Source of the DNA: CAZTBB01 sp964611755
GTDB lineage: Bacteria; Pseudomonadota; Alphaproteobacteria; Micavibrionales; Micavibrionaceae
Length of the DNA: 64,000 bases
Direction: 5' to 3'
Assembly (NCBI GenBank): GCA_964611755.1
Contig: CAZTBB010000005.1
Coordinates: 1-64,000 of the forward strand
In this document: piece after piece, positions 9,274-17,335 of the stretch
How positions within the stretch are numbered: position 1 is the stretch's first letter
Layout of the letters: every line of letters starts with the position of its first letter
Position numbers and translations under genes: made by a program
Notes under the pieces: model-generated
What the model was told of the DNA's origin: nothing
Database searches by the model: none
What the model saw: only the letters and a program-made list of their open reading frames with translations

Positions 9274-9287
9274 TTGATTTTGATCAA
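9274..9287. promoter_or_regulatory. FNR/FixK/Anr-type binding site (TTGAT-N4-ATCAA)
   Basis: The 14-base palindrome TTGATTTTGATCAA matches the FNR/FixK consensus exactly. It lies in the 261-bp divergent gap between the cytochrome c gene (start 9181) and the small repeat-protein gene (start 9443). It could act on either. The site itself is seen directly; the regulator is not in the window. Confidence 0.75.
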
Positions 9288-9442
9288 CCAAAAAATGAGA
9301 TTTGCATGTTTTTTTGAATTGTCGGACGAATTTTACAACACAGCACCAAAGATCAAATTTTAGGCTTGGCAAGCATAGCGTGTTATGTGTTAGGCTGTTC
9401 AACAGAATTTAACTCAGTTTTTCAACGATATAAGGATCAATT

Positions 9443-9781
9443 ATGCCCTCTCATGCTGAACTTGCCTCCAAGCTGCTCTCCGATGCGGCTGTTTTCTTCC
9501 GCACATTGGCCGAGCAGAATGAAGACCTTCAAGAGCAAATGGGCGAAAATGCAGATGTATTTGAGCAAATGTCAGGCTTGATTGGCCAGGATCCGACAGG
9601 CAATTTAAACGGCACTCCGTATGCCGAGCTTGTTGGCAAACTTTTGAAGGATGCGGCTGTTTTCTTCCGGACATTGGCCGAGCAGAATGAGCCGATCAAA
9701 GAACAAATGATGGAAAATGCGACTGTTTTTGAACAAATTGGTGATTTGGTGGCTGCCGATCCGACAGGTAATCTCGAATAA
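9443..9781 (+). CDS. Small tandem-repeat protein of unknown function
   Basis: The 112-aa protein consists of two near-copies of a unit of about 55 residues. Both contain DAAVFFRTLAEQNE and then EQM-ENA-VFEQ and DPTGNL. The DNA is also conserved between copies (for example GATGCGGCTGTTTTCTTCCG followed by ACATTGGCCGAGCAGAATGA), so the duplication looks recent or selected. There is no signal peptide or membrane segment; each unit is predicted to be helical and acidic. An AAGGAT Shine-Dalgarno sequence supports the start. I do not recognise the family. It shares its promoter region with cytochrome c and the FNR-type site. Confidence 0.75.
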   Translation: MPSHAELASKLLSDAAVFFRTLAEQNEDLQEQMGENADVFEQMSGLIGQDPTGNLNGTPYAELVGKLLKDAAVFFRTLAEQNEPIKEQMMENATVFEQIGDLVAADPTGNLE

Positions 9782-9794
9782 AAATTTTGTGGCG

Positions 9795-10424
9795 CTATAA
9801 AGCCTGCGTATCTGAGCCTTTGACAAGCTTTTGGACCTTGCGCACAATCATATTGCGTTTCAGCGATGAGAGATAATCAATAAACAAAGTGCCGTTCAAA
9901 TGGTCTAGTTCATGCTGAATACAATGGGAGACGAGCCCCGCCGCTTCCATTTCCTGCTTGTCTCCGGCCTCATCGACATATTGGACACGAATAATCGCCG
10001 GCCTTTCAATTTGTGCATATTGTTTGGGAATGGATAGGCAGCCCTCATCAAATACGGAGTGTTGCTCTGATGTCCAGACAATTTCAGGGTTAATCATCGC
10101 GATAGAATGATCTTGCTCCTCTTCTGTTTCATCAATGTCTTGCCCCTCGCCGCTGCGATAGGCGGATTGGATGCGTAATACATCCTTCTTACCGACATAC
10201 TCGGGGTTTGCGTATTCCCAGCTTTTGGGGTCGACATCCATCACAAAAACACGGTTGAGCAAACCAACTTGATTGGCGGCTAGCCCGATGCCGTTGGCGT
10301 CGTACATTGTTTCGAACATGCGATCGATCTGTGTTTGTAAATCCGCCGAGATTGTCTCGACGGGATGTGCCGTTTCTTTTAGAACGGCATCGGGTACGGT
10401 CACAATTTTGTATAAATCACTCAT
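9795..10424 (-). CDS. def: Peptide deformylase
   Basis: This metalloenzyme removes the formyl group from nascent proteins. All three motifs are present: GIGLAANQVG, EGCLSIP and HCIQHELDHLNG, which supply the Cys and two His metal ligands and the catalytic Glu. I start at the ATG at 10424 (MSDLYKIV), which matches the usual N-terminus; the longer frame would need a TTG at 10460. An acidic insert of about 35 residues (around YVGKKDVLRI to EEEQDHS) lies between motifs I and II, making the protein (209 aa) longer than the usual 165-180. Confidence 0.94.
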   Translation of the reverse strand: MSDLYKIVTVPDAVLKETAHPVETISADLQTQIDRMFETMYDANGIGLAANQVGLLNRVFVMDVDPKSWEYANPEYVGKKDVLRIQSAYRSGEGQDIDETEEEQDHSIAMINPEIVWTSEQHSVFDEGCLSIPKQYAQIERPAIIRVQYVDEAGDKQEMEAAGLVSHCIQHELDHLNGTLFIDYLSSLKRNMIVRKVQKLVKGSDTQAL

Positions 10425-10492
10425 AGAGTATGACTTAGCTTGAATTACGCTTGGGTTCAAATTTTTCTTTTAAAAAAACCAAAAGAAAATCA

Positions 10493-11728
10493 TCAGGCCG
10501 TTTTCTTGAGTTCTTCTTCATCATCACTGCTGAGGTTGAGCATGCGCGGTTGTTTTTCAATTTGATCCATCTCCGGCAGATCATCCAATCCGCCTTGCGC
10601 TTGTAGGTCTTTGAATTTACGCGCAGCCGGTAAAACCGATTTTTCCAAAGAGCCGACAGCCGCGTCATAGCCATTCATCGCGGTCTGCAAATTTTTGCCT
10701 ATTTTTTCAATATGGCTTGTGAAGGTGAGCAAGCGTTTATAAAGATCGGAGCCACGCTCTGATATTTCATGGGCGTTCTTGGCCAGATCAACTTGTCGCC
10801 AGCTCATGCCGACAACGCGCAAAAGAGACATAATCAAAATCGGAGAGGCCAATACAATCTTGTTATTGGCCGCAAAGTCCAGCAAGGATGCATCGGCCTG
10901 TATGGCCGCGCTGAAGAGGTGTTCCGAGGGCAGGAATAAGACCACGAAATCGGGCGAGTTCAACTGTTCCCAATACGCCTTTTTCGAGAGCGCCTGAATA
11001 TGTGATTTTACAGCGCGGGCAAGGCCGGTCTGGAATTCTTTGTATTCAGATTCGCTTAAATCATCATCAAGGCGGTGAATAAGGTCACTGATCGGGGCTT
11101 TCGAATCAATCACTATGTGCAAAGATTCGGGCATATTAATCACAGCATCCGGGCGCATTGATTTTTGCCCATCGCTCATATGATGCTGGAGTGTGTAATG
11201 CACGTTTTTTATGAGACCGGAATTTTCAAGCAGGCGCTCCAGCATTTCTTCCCCCCAATTTCCGCGCGCGGCAGGGTTTCTGAGCGCACCGGCGAGCTTG
11301 GCGGTTTCTTTGCTGAGGAATTGCAGGTCTTGGCGTAGCGCTTGATCTGTTCCTTTGACCTGTTCAATGGCCTTATTCAGGTTTTCAAGCTGGCTTTGCA
11401 TGGGTTTTACCATCTCGGAGATGGCATGTTGGCGCTTTTCCAGCTCATGCGCGCCATCTTTATGGGATTGGGAGAGACGTTCTTTGGCAAGCTGCAAAAA
11501 ACTCTCTGAAGATTGTTTAAGGGCTTCTTGGGCTGTGACTTTAAAACGTTGATCCAGAGCGGCGCTGGCCGTATCATAGGCGGCCTTCTCGGCTCTAATT
11601 TGGGCGGTGAGCTCTGTATTTTGAAGCTCCAGACGGCGTGTTTTATGAAGAAAACAGGCAGCCGTTAAAATGAGCCCTAAAAAAAAGCCGCTTGCGGCAT
11701 AAATCCAATGAATTTCGATGCTATCCAT
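10493..11728 (-). CDS. rmuC: RmuC-family DNA recombination protein
   Basis: The 411-aa protein has an N-terminal membrane anchor (about residues 9-26), a long coiled coil (about 30-135) and the RmuC nuclease-like core. The core includes RGNWGE, LRPDAVI-type MRPDAVINMP, the DSKAP strand, and FLPSEHLFSAA. RmuC limits recombination at inverted repeats in E. coli, with a mechanism not fully settled. The core residues expected for the restriction-endonuclease-like fold (D..., DSKAP) are present. It sits upstream of def on the same strand with a 68-bp gap. Confidence 0.92.
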   Translation of the reverse strand: MDSIEIHWIYAASGFFLGLILTAACFLHKTRRLELQNTELTAQIRAEKAAYDTASAALDQRFKVTAQEALKQSSESFLQLAKERLSQSHKDGAHELEKRQHAISEMVKPMQSQLENLNKAIEQVKGTDQALRQDLQFLSKETAKLAGALRNPAARGNWGEEMLERLLENSGLIKNVHYTLQHHMSDGQKSMRPDAVINMPESLHIVIDSKAPISDLIHRLDDDLSESEYKEFQTGLARAVKSHIQALSKKAYWEQLNSPDFVVLFLPSEHLFSAAIQADASLLDFAANNKIVLASPILIMSLLRVVGMSWRQVDLAKNAHEISERGSDLYKRLLTFTSHIEKIGKNLQTAMNGYDAAVGSLEKSVLPAARKFKDLQAQGGLDDLPEMDQIEKQPRMLNLSSDDEEELKKTA

Positions 11729-11778
11729 AGTATGCTAAACTAGAAGTTATGGGTTAATGAATAGATGGATTTTACACG

Positions 11779-12570
11779 ATGAATCACGCTGCACGGAAGA
11801 GAAACACGCAAAACAGTTCACAGGGCAGAATAAGAGGCGCTGCCGAGAGTGGAAACGCTCTTGTTTATGTTTTGATTGCAATTGGCCTTTTTGCAGCGCT
11901 CAGCTTTACATTAACGCGCCAAACAGACACGAGTGAGGGTGGCTCCATTACAGAGGAGCAGGTTGAATTGACAACAACGCAGCTGATTTCCTATGCGACG
12001 CAGGCGCGCTCGGCGCTGGATCAGATGGATTTCTCCAGCGTGCGCCCGAGCGAGATGATCTTTATACTGCCCTCCGATGCAAATTTCGAGACGGAAACAC
12101 CGCCGGCTATTCGTAATATTTACAAGGTATATCATCCGGATGGTGGTGGTCTTATTCCGGGGACATTGCCCGAGAAAGCGATTGCGCAAGTCAATACAAC
12201 ACCGCCGCCAGGGTGGTATATGGGACGATTCAATAATGTGGATTGGACACCGCTCGGCCCCGGAAATACGGCAGGAACTGCGGGCGCGGAGGCGCCCTAT
12301 GAAGAGGTGATTTTGATTGCCTATCAAATTTCACAGGCCGTATGCGAGAAGATTAATGAAAAAGTGATTGGTACAAACACAATCCCGACGATCTCGGTCC
12401 CGTTAAAACAAGTTTTTATCGATGATGCCACCACAGGATACGGTGCGGGAACAAATACGCATCTTACAACGGGGACAGGCAATATTTGTGTGGAATGCGA
12501 GAATGTATCTTCTCTATGTGTTCAGCAGGGCGGTATTTACGGCTTCTATAATATTCTGGCCGACCAATAA
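11779..12570 (+). CDS. Minor-pilin-like single-TM protein of unknown function
   Basis: The 263-aa protein has a basic N-terminus, then ESGNALVYVLIAIGLFAALS as one membrane helix (about residues 26-45), then TLTRQTD and a large extracytoplasmic part. A short positive leader before an E-x-G-N helix recalls type IV pilin or pseudopilin N-termini, but the canonical prepilin GFTLIE site is absent. The exported part has four Cys near the C-terminus (CVEC...CVQQ) and an upstream Cys (QAVCEKIN). No pilus genes are adjacent. It is divergent from rmuC and convergent with engB. The pilin comparison is inference. Confidence 0.7.
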   Translation: MNHAARKRNTQNSSQGRIRGAAESGNALVYVLIAIGLFAALSFTLTRQTDTSEGGSITEEQVELTTTQLISYATQARSALDQMDFSSVRPSEMIFILPSDANFETETPPAIRNIYKVYHPDGGGLIPGTLPEKAIAQVNTTPPPGWYMGRFNNVDWTPLGPGNTAGTAGAEAPYEEVILIAYQISQAVCEKINEKVIGTNTIPTISVPLKQVFIDDATTGYGAGTNTHLTTGTGNICVECENVSSLCVQQGGIYGFYNILADQ

Positions 12571-12584
12571 GGCGGTTTTTATTT

Positions 12585-13199
12585 TTAAGCCACGAGCGTG
12601 GCGATAATCTCTTCTAAATCATCAAGGCCGCGGTTTTTGTGTGAACTCGTCTCGATAATACCCGGAAAAGCGGCGGCATGTTGCTTTAATGTTGTAAGGG
12701 TTTTTTCACGGCGTGCGCTAAGTTCCTGCGATTTCACCTTATCGGTTTTTGTGAAGACAACGCGGTACGATACGGCGGCTTCATCGAGCATTGTCATGAG
12801 CGCCTGATCAATGTCTTTGAGCCCATGGCGTGAATCAATTAATAACAGAACAGCGCGCAGTGATGGGCGTCCGCGCAAATAATCTTTTATCAGGCGATCC
12901 CATGCGGCTTTTTGGCTTTTGGAGACTTTGGCATAGCCGTAGCCCGGCATATCCACCAGATAGAACAGATCTTTGACATTGAAATAATTGAGTTGCTGCG
13001 TGCGGCCGGGCGTGTGGGATGTCCGCGCCAGTGCTTTACGTCCTGTGAGGGCATTAATCAACGATGACTTACCGACATTGGACCTTCCGGCAAAGGCAAT
13101 CTCGGGCATATCAGGCTCCGGCAGTTGCCCCAGCTCGGCCACGCCAATCGTAAAATCAATTGTTCCATTAAAAAGAGTATTGTTCGTCATCATTATCAT
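12585..13199 (-). CDS. engB: Ribosome biogenesis GTPase EngB/YsxC
   Basis: This 204-aa small GTPase acts in late large-subunit assembly. It shows G1 GRSNVGKSS, G3 DMPGYG, G4 TKTD and the SSHKNRGLDDL G5 region. Four possible start codons lie within 10 bases (13199, 13193, 13190); none has a clearly better Shine-Dalgarno sequence. engB is often next to yidC or rnpA, but here it is about 49 kb away. It is divergent from hisE. Confidence 0.95.
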   Translation of the reverse strand: MIMMTNNTLFNGTIDFTIGVAELGQLPEPDMPEIAFAGRSNVGKSSLINALTGRKALARTSHTPGRTQQLNYFNVKDLFYLVDMPGYGYAKVSKSQKAAWDRLIKDYLRGRPSLRAVLLLIDSRHGLKDIDQALMTMLDEAAVSYRVVFTKTDKVKSQELSARREKTLTTLKQHAAAFPGIIETSSHKNRGLDDLEEIIATLVA

Positions 13200-13247
13200 C
13201 CATTACACTGCTCGACTTTAATAGAAGAGCCAGTGTAAGGTAAAGAC

Positions 13248-13601
13248 ATGAAGCATAAACCTCTCGAAAAACTCTATGAAACATTGCTGGATCGCAAGGA
13301 TGCAAGCCCTAGCGATTCCTATGTGGCCTCGCTTTATAAAAAGGGTGCGCGTAAAATTGCCAAGAAGCTGGGCGAGGAGGCGACGGAATTGGTCATAGAA
13401 TCGATTCGTCTGGAAGATAAGCCCAAAAGCGCAAAACGCAAGACAGCCTTTACCGAGGAAAGCGCGGATTTGCTTTTTCATTTTCTAACGCTGATGGCGC
13501 ACCATAATGTGCATCCGGATGAGGTGATTGCCGTTCTAGAGGCGCGCATGGGGATTAGCGGGCTGGAAGAAAAAGCGTCCCGAAAAAAAGAGATTGATTG
13601 A
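13248..13601 (+). CDS. hisE: Phosphoribosyl-ATP pyrophosphatase
   Basis: The 117-aa protein catalyses the second step of histidine biosynthesis, hydrolysing phosphoribosyl-ATP. It has the MazG-like helical motifs: GEEATELVIE for metal binding and EESADLLFHFL. The start is supported by an AAGG sequence 8 bases upstream. No other his gene is in view; in many alphaproteobacteria hisE ends the hisBHAFE cluster, so here it is detached. The next gene is convergent, with two bases between the stops. Confidence 0.94.
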   Translation: MKHKPLEKLYETLLDRKDASPSDSYVASLYKKGARKIAKKLGEEATELVIESIRLEDKPKSAKRKTAFTEESADLLFHFLTLMAHHNVHPDEVIAVLEARMGISGLEEKASRKKEID

Positions 13602-13603
13602 TC

Positions 13604-14242
13604 TTAGGGCTGTGCGTTTGGCTGGCCTGCATCGGCGCGCACCTGAACCCATGCTCCTTGTGCATCTTGTGTCCATACACACCCGCCATCATCGCAATTG
13701 ACACGGTTAAGGTCTCCTTCGGCAAGAAATCCTCTTTCCTGAACATAACGATCCGTCGCATCAATGAAGTAATGTGCAATGGCCTCGGTTGTAATCTCCT
13801 CACCTGGTGCCAGCCCCATTTCCGCACGCCAGCGGTCTTGTGTATCTTCATCGGCAAAAGCAACGGCGTAGCTTACAAAGGCAATAGATTCCGGTGAGAT
13901 AACCTCTCCGCTGCCCTCGTAACGCATAATCATTAGGTCGCCCATAGTCACCAAAGCTTCTTGTGTTGTGGCTACATTATTGCACTCGCTAAAATTAGTG
14001 ATGGCCATGGCTTGAATATCAAGCAAGGCTTGGGTCATATAATCAGCCTCACGTGCATCTTCTGGAAATCTAAGATCCTCGATATGTCTTGCGAAACCTC
14101 TTACAGCCTGATGGCAGTCTGTTGTATCAATTTGACCAGTGTATGCAGCAGCCCGCGCATAAGGATCTTCTACGCTCGCGCAGGCGGCGGCGGTAAAGGC
14201 TAGTGCTGCAACCAGTGCATGTTTAGGATTTAGATTTGCCAT
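13604..14242 (-). CDS. Putative exported lipoprotein of unknown function
   Basis: The 212-aa protein has a hydrophobic N-terminus ending TAAAC at Cys21, a weak lipobox, and no other membrane segment. The mature part is acidic. It has a Cys pair in DTTDCHQAV and FSECNNV, and a C-terminal VNCDDGGCVWTQD segment that could form a disulphide. I do not recognise the family. It follows the 14346-15296 gene on the same strand, but a strong terminator lies between them, so it needs its own promoter in 14243-14297. Confidence 0.65.
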   Translation of the reverse strand: MANLNPKHALVAALAFTAAACASVEDPYARAAAYTGQIDTTDCHQAVRGFARHIEDLRFPEDAREADYMTQALLDIQAMAITNFSECNNVATTQEALVTMGDLMIMRYEGSGEVISPESIAFVSYAVAFADEDTQDRWRAEMGLAPGEEITTEAIAHYFIDATDRYVQERGFLAEGDLNRVNCDDGGCVWTQDAQGAWVQVRADAGQPNAQP

Positions 14243-14297
14243 GTGTATCTCTTAATATGTGCATTATATTTACATAACAATAAAGGTAAGTCAAGAA

Positions 14298-14333
14298 AAA
14301 AGGCTCTTCTTCGGTTCAGAAAAAGAGCCTTTT
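14298..14333 (-). terminator. Rho-independent terminator after the 14346-15296 gene
   Basis: An 11-bp perfect stem (AAAAGGCTCTT with AAGAGCCTTTT) encloses a 14-base loop. On the minus strand it ends in a T-run directly downstream of the stop codon of the exported-protein gene. Confidence 0.85.
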
Positions 14334-14345
14334 AAAATTCCTAAT

Positions 14346-15296
14346 TTAAGGTTGAACATTCAAGTCGTGAACCTGCTCGGCTGCCGGAAAAACAAGGCCA
14401 GTACCGTAATAGGTTTGACCATCATCGCCAACATAACCAATGCCGCTTGCTGCAAAAGCTTCAGAAATAGCGTTATTGACAGCGGCGGCTCGTTCAACAT
14501 TTCCTGTTGAAAGCTGGAAGAAAACAACCGTGCGAGCAGCTTGCACCATGAACTCATTATAATCGGCTGTAATTTCGCCAAATGTTTCACGGCGAATCTC
14601 ACCACTTTCAATAGCAGCAACAATAGCACGAGTGATGTCTTGTCTTAGCTGATCTGTTTCTGTTTCTTGGTAGCCATGTTCATCCATGATTCGCATGGCG
14701 ATTAGATTTGATTCGGGAACACCGGTTCCTCGTAATGCGCCCATAGAAGAGGCCCATGCTAAAATGTGTTCACGCATAGTTGCCGGATCAACGCGGTCAC
14801 CACCAATTGCATCATCGCCATAACCATGCTCAAGCATTTCTGCCAAGGCTATAACAGCTAACTGACCTTCATTTTCAAGTTGTTGTAGCTTGATGTCATA
14901 ATATCTCTCAGTCAAGAAACCGAGAAGTGCCCCTGCACTGTTTGCCGATGCTAGCTCTACTTCATGCTCCATGAGAAGAGCTGTAAATTCAGGGTCGATT
15001 TGACAATCACGCCCCCATGAAATGATAGGAGTGCTAAAACCACGCCCTTCACAAACCAAGAAACGGTTCGCTGCGCCGGATCCATCGCTTGGCGCCATTG
15101 AAGATAATGCAAGGCCTAGACTGCCTTCAATTTGTACATCTGCATTGGCTTCACCAATAGCTGTGTTGTTATTGATGTTGTCATTATTATTCTCATTGAT
15201 TGTGATGCCAGGAGGATTGGCTTGTGCCTGTGCTGCACCTGGTAACATTGCTGTTCCGGCTAAAGCAACAGCGGCTAATTTATCTCTAAGTCCCAT
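14346..15296 (-). CDS. Secreted protein of unknown function
   Basis: The 316-aa protein has a clear signal peptide with an AQA cleavage site near residue 25. An Asn-rich stretch follows (ITINENNNDNINNNTAIGE), then a mostly helical acidic body. Two Cys (FLVCEGRG and GRDCQID) probably form a disulphide in the periplasm. A GAGGGAA Shine-Dalgarno sequence supports the start. The body contains paired-helix blocks without a motif I can name. It is bounded on both sides by strong terminators, making a single-gene transcription unit. Confidence 0.7.
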   Translation of the reverse strand: MGLRDKLAAVALAGTAMLPGAAQAQANPPGITINENNNDNINNNTAIGEANADVQIEGSLGLALSSMAPSDGSGAANRFLVCEGRGFSTPIISWGRDCQIDPEFTALLMEHEVELASANSAGALLGFLTERYYDIKLQQLENEGQLAVIALAEMLEHGYGDDAIGGDRVDPATMREHILAWASSMGALRGTGVPESNLIAMRIMDEHGYQETETDQLRQDITRAIVAAIESGEIRRETFGEITADYNEFMVQAARTVVFFQLSTGNVERAAAVNNAISEAFAASGIGYVGDDGQTYYGTGLVFPAAEQVHDLNVQP

Positions 15297-15358
15297 TATT
15301 CTCTATTCCCTCATATGTAAATTTGTTTTCAAGGTGCCCATCTTATGCCACAAGCAAA

Positions 15359-15398
15359 AAACCCCTGTCAACAAAAAATTATGTAAAGACAGGGGTTT
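15359..15398 (-). terminator. Rho-independent terminator after the AsmA-like gene
   Basis: An 11-bp perfect stem (AACCCCTGTC region with GACAGGGGTT) has an AT-rich loop of 18 bases and T-runs on both sides. On the minus strand it ends the AsmA-like gene. It could act in both directions. Confidence 0.85.
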
Positions 15399-15439
15399 GG
15401 TTTTTCTATGCTTTTTTTTAACTATTTTATAATTTTTAT

Positions 15440-16213
15440 CTAAAAAAGGCCTTTGATTTTATCAATCGCTTCCTGACCTTTTTCCTTAATAGAGTCAACA
15501 CTGATATTCCCAACCAAGCCTTCTGTTGCCGCAGTATTTTGTGCGGAGCGCATGACCGCATCCAGAATTTGGGCAATGGCTTCGCGTGCCAGAACACCGT
15601 TCTGTTTGACACCAATATCCTTTAATACAAGGTCAGGCATGGTGACATTTGCAACATCCTCACCAAGGCCGGAGATATTGGCATTGATCTTGGTATCCTG
15701 CATTGTGAAATCGCGGATAATGACCTTTATGTTTTCAGGATTGCCCTTGGTAGCCTTGGCTTCATCGGCGTTTTGCTGAGCGGCCTTCTCTTTATCTGCG
15801 GCGGCATTGGCTTTTGCTCTGTCTTTGATTTGTCGTTGCAATGCCTGAAGGTTAGAGCCCTTTCCACCCATTTCGAGGTTAATCTCACTATTGACCACTT
15901 GAATGGCATTAAATGTCGCCAGATCTGTCTTGATTGTATCAATCGTGATGCGGATGCCGCCTATTGTCAGGATTGTATCCTTCTCAAACCCGTCGGGATT
16001 GCCAATGCGGATATTTGTAACGCCGGCTGTGCGGTCAGGTATCGAGACCTGAACATTGCCAATGGTCACGGGAACGCCCAATGCTTGTGTGGCTATCTTT
16101 TCGCCAAGCTGTTTGGCCAGTGATCCAAAATTCATGTAAAGATAGACACCACCACCCAATAACAGAGCTGTGGCTAGGCTGGCGACTGTGAGGGCTGATT
16201 TACTTCCAAGCAT
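15440..16213 (-). CDS. AsmA-like membrane-anchored protein
   Basis: I choose the ATG at 16213 (MLGSKSALTV), which has an AAGGA Shine-Dalgarno sequence, giving 257 aa. The frame continues upstream to 16441, but that part looks non-coding. The protein has one N-terminal membrane helix (about residues 6-28). The periplasmic part resembles AsmA-type repeats: VTIGNVQVSIPDR, VTNIRIGNPDGF, INLEMGGKGSNLQAL, and a charged Ala/Lys-rich linker. AsmA-like proteins are linked to outer-membrane assembly and lipid transport, but this short member has no proven role. It has its own terminator and a small inverted repeat upstream. Confidence 0.75.
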   Translation of the reverse strand: MLGSKSALTVASLATALLLGGGVYLYMNFGSLAKQLGEKIATQALGVPVTIGNVQVSIPDRTAGVTNIRIGNPDGFEKDTILTIGGIRITIDTIKTDLATFNAIQVVNSEINLEMGGKGSNLQALQRQIKDRAKANAAADKEKAAQQNADEAKATKGNPENIKVIIRDFTMQDTKINANISGLGEDVANVTMPDLVLKDIGVKQNGVLAREAIAQILDAVMRSAQNTAATEGLVGNISVDSIKEKGQEAIDKIKGLF

Positions 16214-16558
16214 TGATATGTCCTTTTTGTTTAAGTCAATCGTGATTGAATATTGACACGCGATGATGAAATTGCAAGCGAAAAGCAGGAAATAAAAAGC
16301 CCCGCAGCTAGGAGCATCTTTGAGGGGGAGAGAGATTGGCTCGTCGCTGCAGGGCGTATAAAAGATACAAAGGCTGTTCAGGGATTGGGGGAGAGAAGCG
16401 GCCTTCGTATCATTCCTTAAACACATGCGTCTCAAGTACATGCGTTAATTCTTATATTTGTAAAGTTCGCGCTTTCTAGCAGAAATGTTACGTCTAATGC
16501 AACATTTTTTTTGATTGGAGAGAGATCTGCTAAAAATCACAAATATTACAAAGTCTTA
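16214..16558. other. 345-bp gap between the small heat-shock and AsmA-like genes, with a small inverted repeat
   Basis: No gene is supported. The inverted repeat TCAATC-GT-GATTGA lies at 16236-16249, about 23 bases upstream of the AsmA-like start, and may be an operator. The long open frame through 16214-16441 on the minus strand has no Shine-Dalgarno sequence and an unlikely Cys-rich composition, so I treat it as chance. No terminator is evident after the heat-shock gene. Confidence 0.5.
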
Positions 16559-17017
16559 CTACTTCTTTTTTGTTAGAGATTTTCCCGCTTTGATCGGAAT
16601 CATGCGCGGCTTTTTTTCGTCCGGCACGATACGCTCTAACTCAATCGTCAATAAGCCATCCTTGAGAGCAGCATCCTTGACCTGAATATGGTCAGCCAAG
16701 CGGTATGTGCGCTCAAAATTTCTGGCCGCAATGCCGCGATGAAGGTAGTTCTTTTCGCCTTCCTCCTCGGATTGCTGTATGTGACCGGAGACAATAAGCT
16801 TGTCATCCTGCATTGTGATATTGAGATCTTTTTCCGAAAAACCGGCCACGGCAAGCGTAATGCGATATTCATGCTCGCTTTGCTTTTCAATGTTAAATGG
16901 CGGGTAATTATCGGAGCGTTCATCCGGCTCATTCATCATGCTTTCCAGCAGATCATTGAAACGGTCATAGCCGACAGTGCGACGCATTAAGGGTGTAAAT
17001 GTTGCTAAAGAGTTCAT
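16559..17017 (-). CDS. Hsp20 small heat-shock protein
   Basis: The 152-aa protein has the alpha-crystallin domain (about residues 38-130), with YNYPPFNI-type entry (DNYPPFNIEK), the YRITLAVAGFSEKDL strand and the GLLTIEL beta-9 motif. It also has the typical N-terminal FDDL-like VGYDRFNDLLE. Small heat-shock proteins hold unfolding proteins as an ATP-independent chaperone. The C-terminal IPIKAGKS carries an IxI-like tail. A strong GGAGG Shine-Dalgarno sequence sits at the right distance from the ATG. The leader could form a weak structure over that site. Confidence 0.94.
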   Translation of the reverse strand: MNSLATFTPLMRRTVGYDRFNDLLESMMNEPDERSDNYPPFNIEKQSEHEYRITLAVAGFSEKDLNITMQDDKLIVSGHIQQSEEEGEKNYLHRGIAARNFERTYRLADHIQVKDAALKDGLLTIELERIVPDEKKPRMIPIKAGKSLTKKK

Positions 17018-17335
17018 TGTGTTTCCTCCTTCTTCTTAAGCAAGGTTACAATTCACATCGTCAATATTTGCGTATGGATCTGGAGTGGAGGAGGGGTCAA
17101 ACAAAAGGCCAAATTCTGATTCGGCTATTTTGCTTTATTGTCTCATCTACGCCAATCTTAGGCCGCAAATATATCGGACATCTATGTCTGTGACCCCAAA
17201 TGGGCATCACATAATTATTATATGATATAAATTTTTAAAAAGTCAAACCGATTTCATAGGAATTTTATTTATCATAATTCTTGATTCTTTATTTTTTTAT
17301 TGCTAGGAATGATATTCTTCACGTAAGGATATTTT
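17018..17335. other. 318-bp divergent promoter region, small heat-shock gene / 625-aa unknown gene
   Basis: It holds the 5' leaders of both genes. On the minus strand a CCTT segment about 15 bases upstream of AAGGAGG could pair with it and partly mask the heat-shock ribosome binding site. On the plus strand TAAGGA lies 6 bases before the ATG at 17336. The middle is AT-rich. No further gene is seen. Confidence 0.4.

Noticed and set aside
15471..15483. TTGAT-N3-ATCAA resembling an FNR site.
   Set aside because: The spacing is 3 rather than 4 and it lies inside the AsmA-like coding end.
16214..16441. In-frame N-terminal extension of the AsmA-like protein.
   Set aside because: The ATG at 16213 has a good Shine-Dalgarno sequence and a normal membrane anchor; the extension has none and is Cys-rich.
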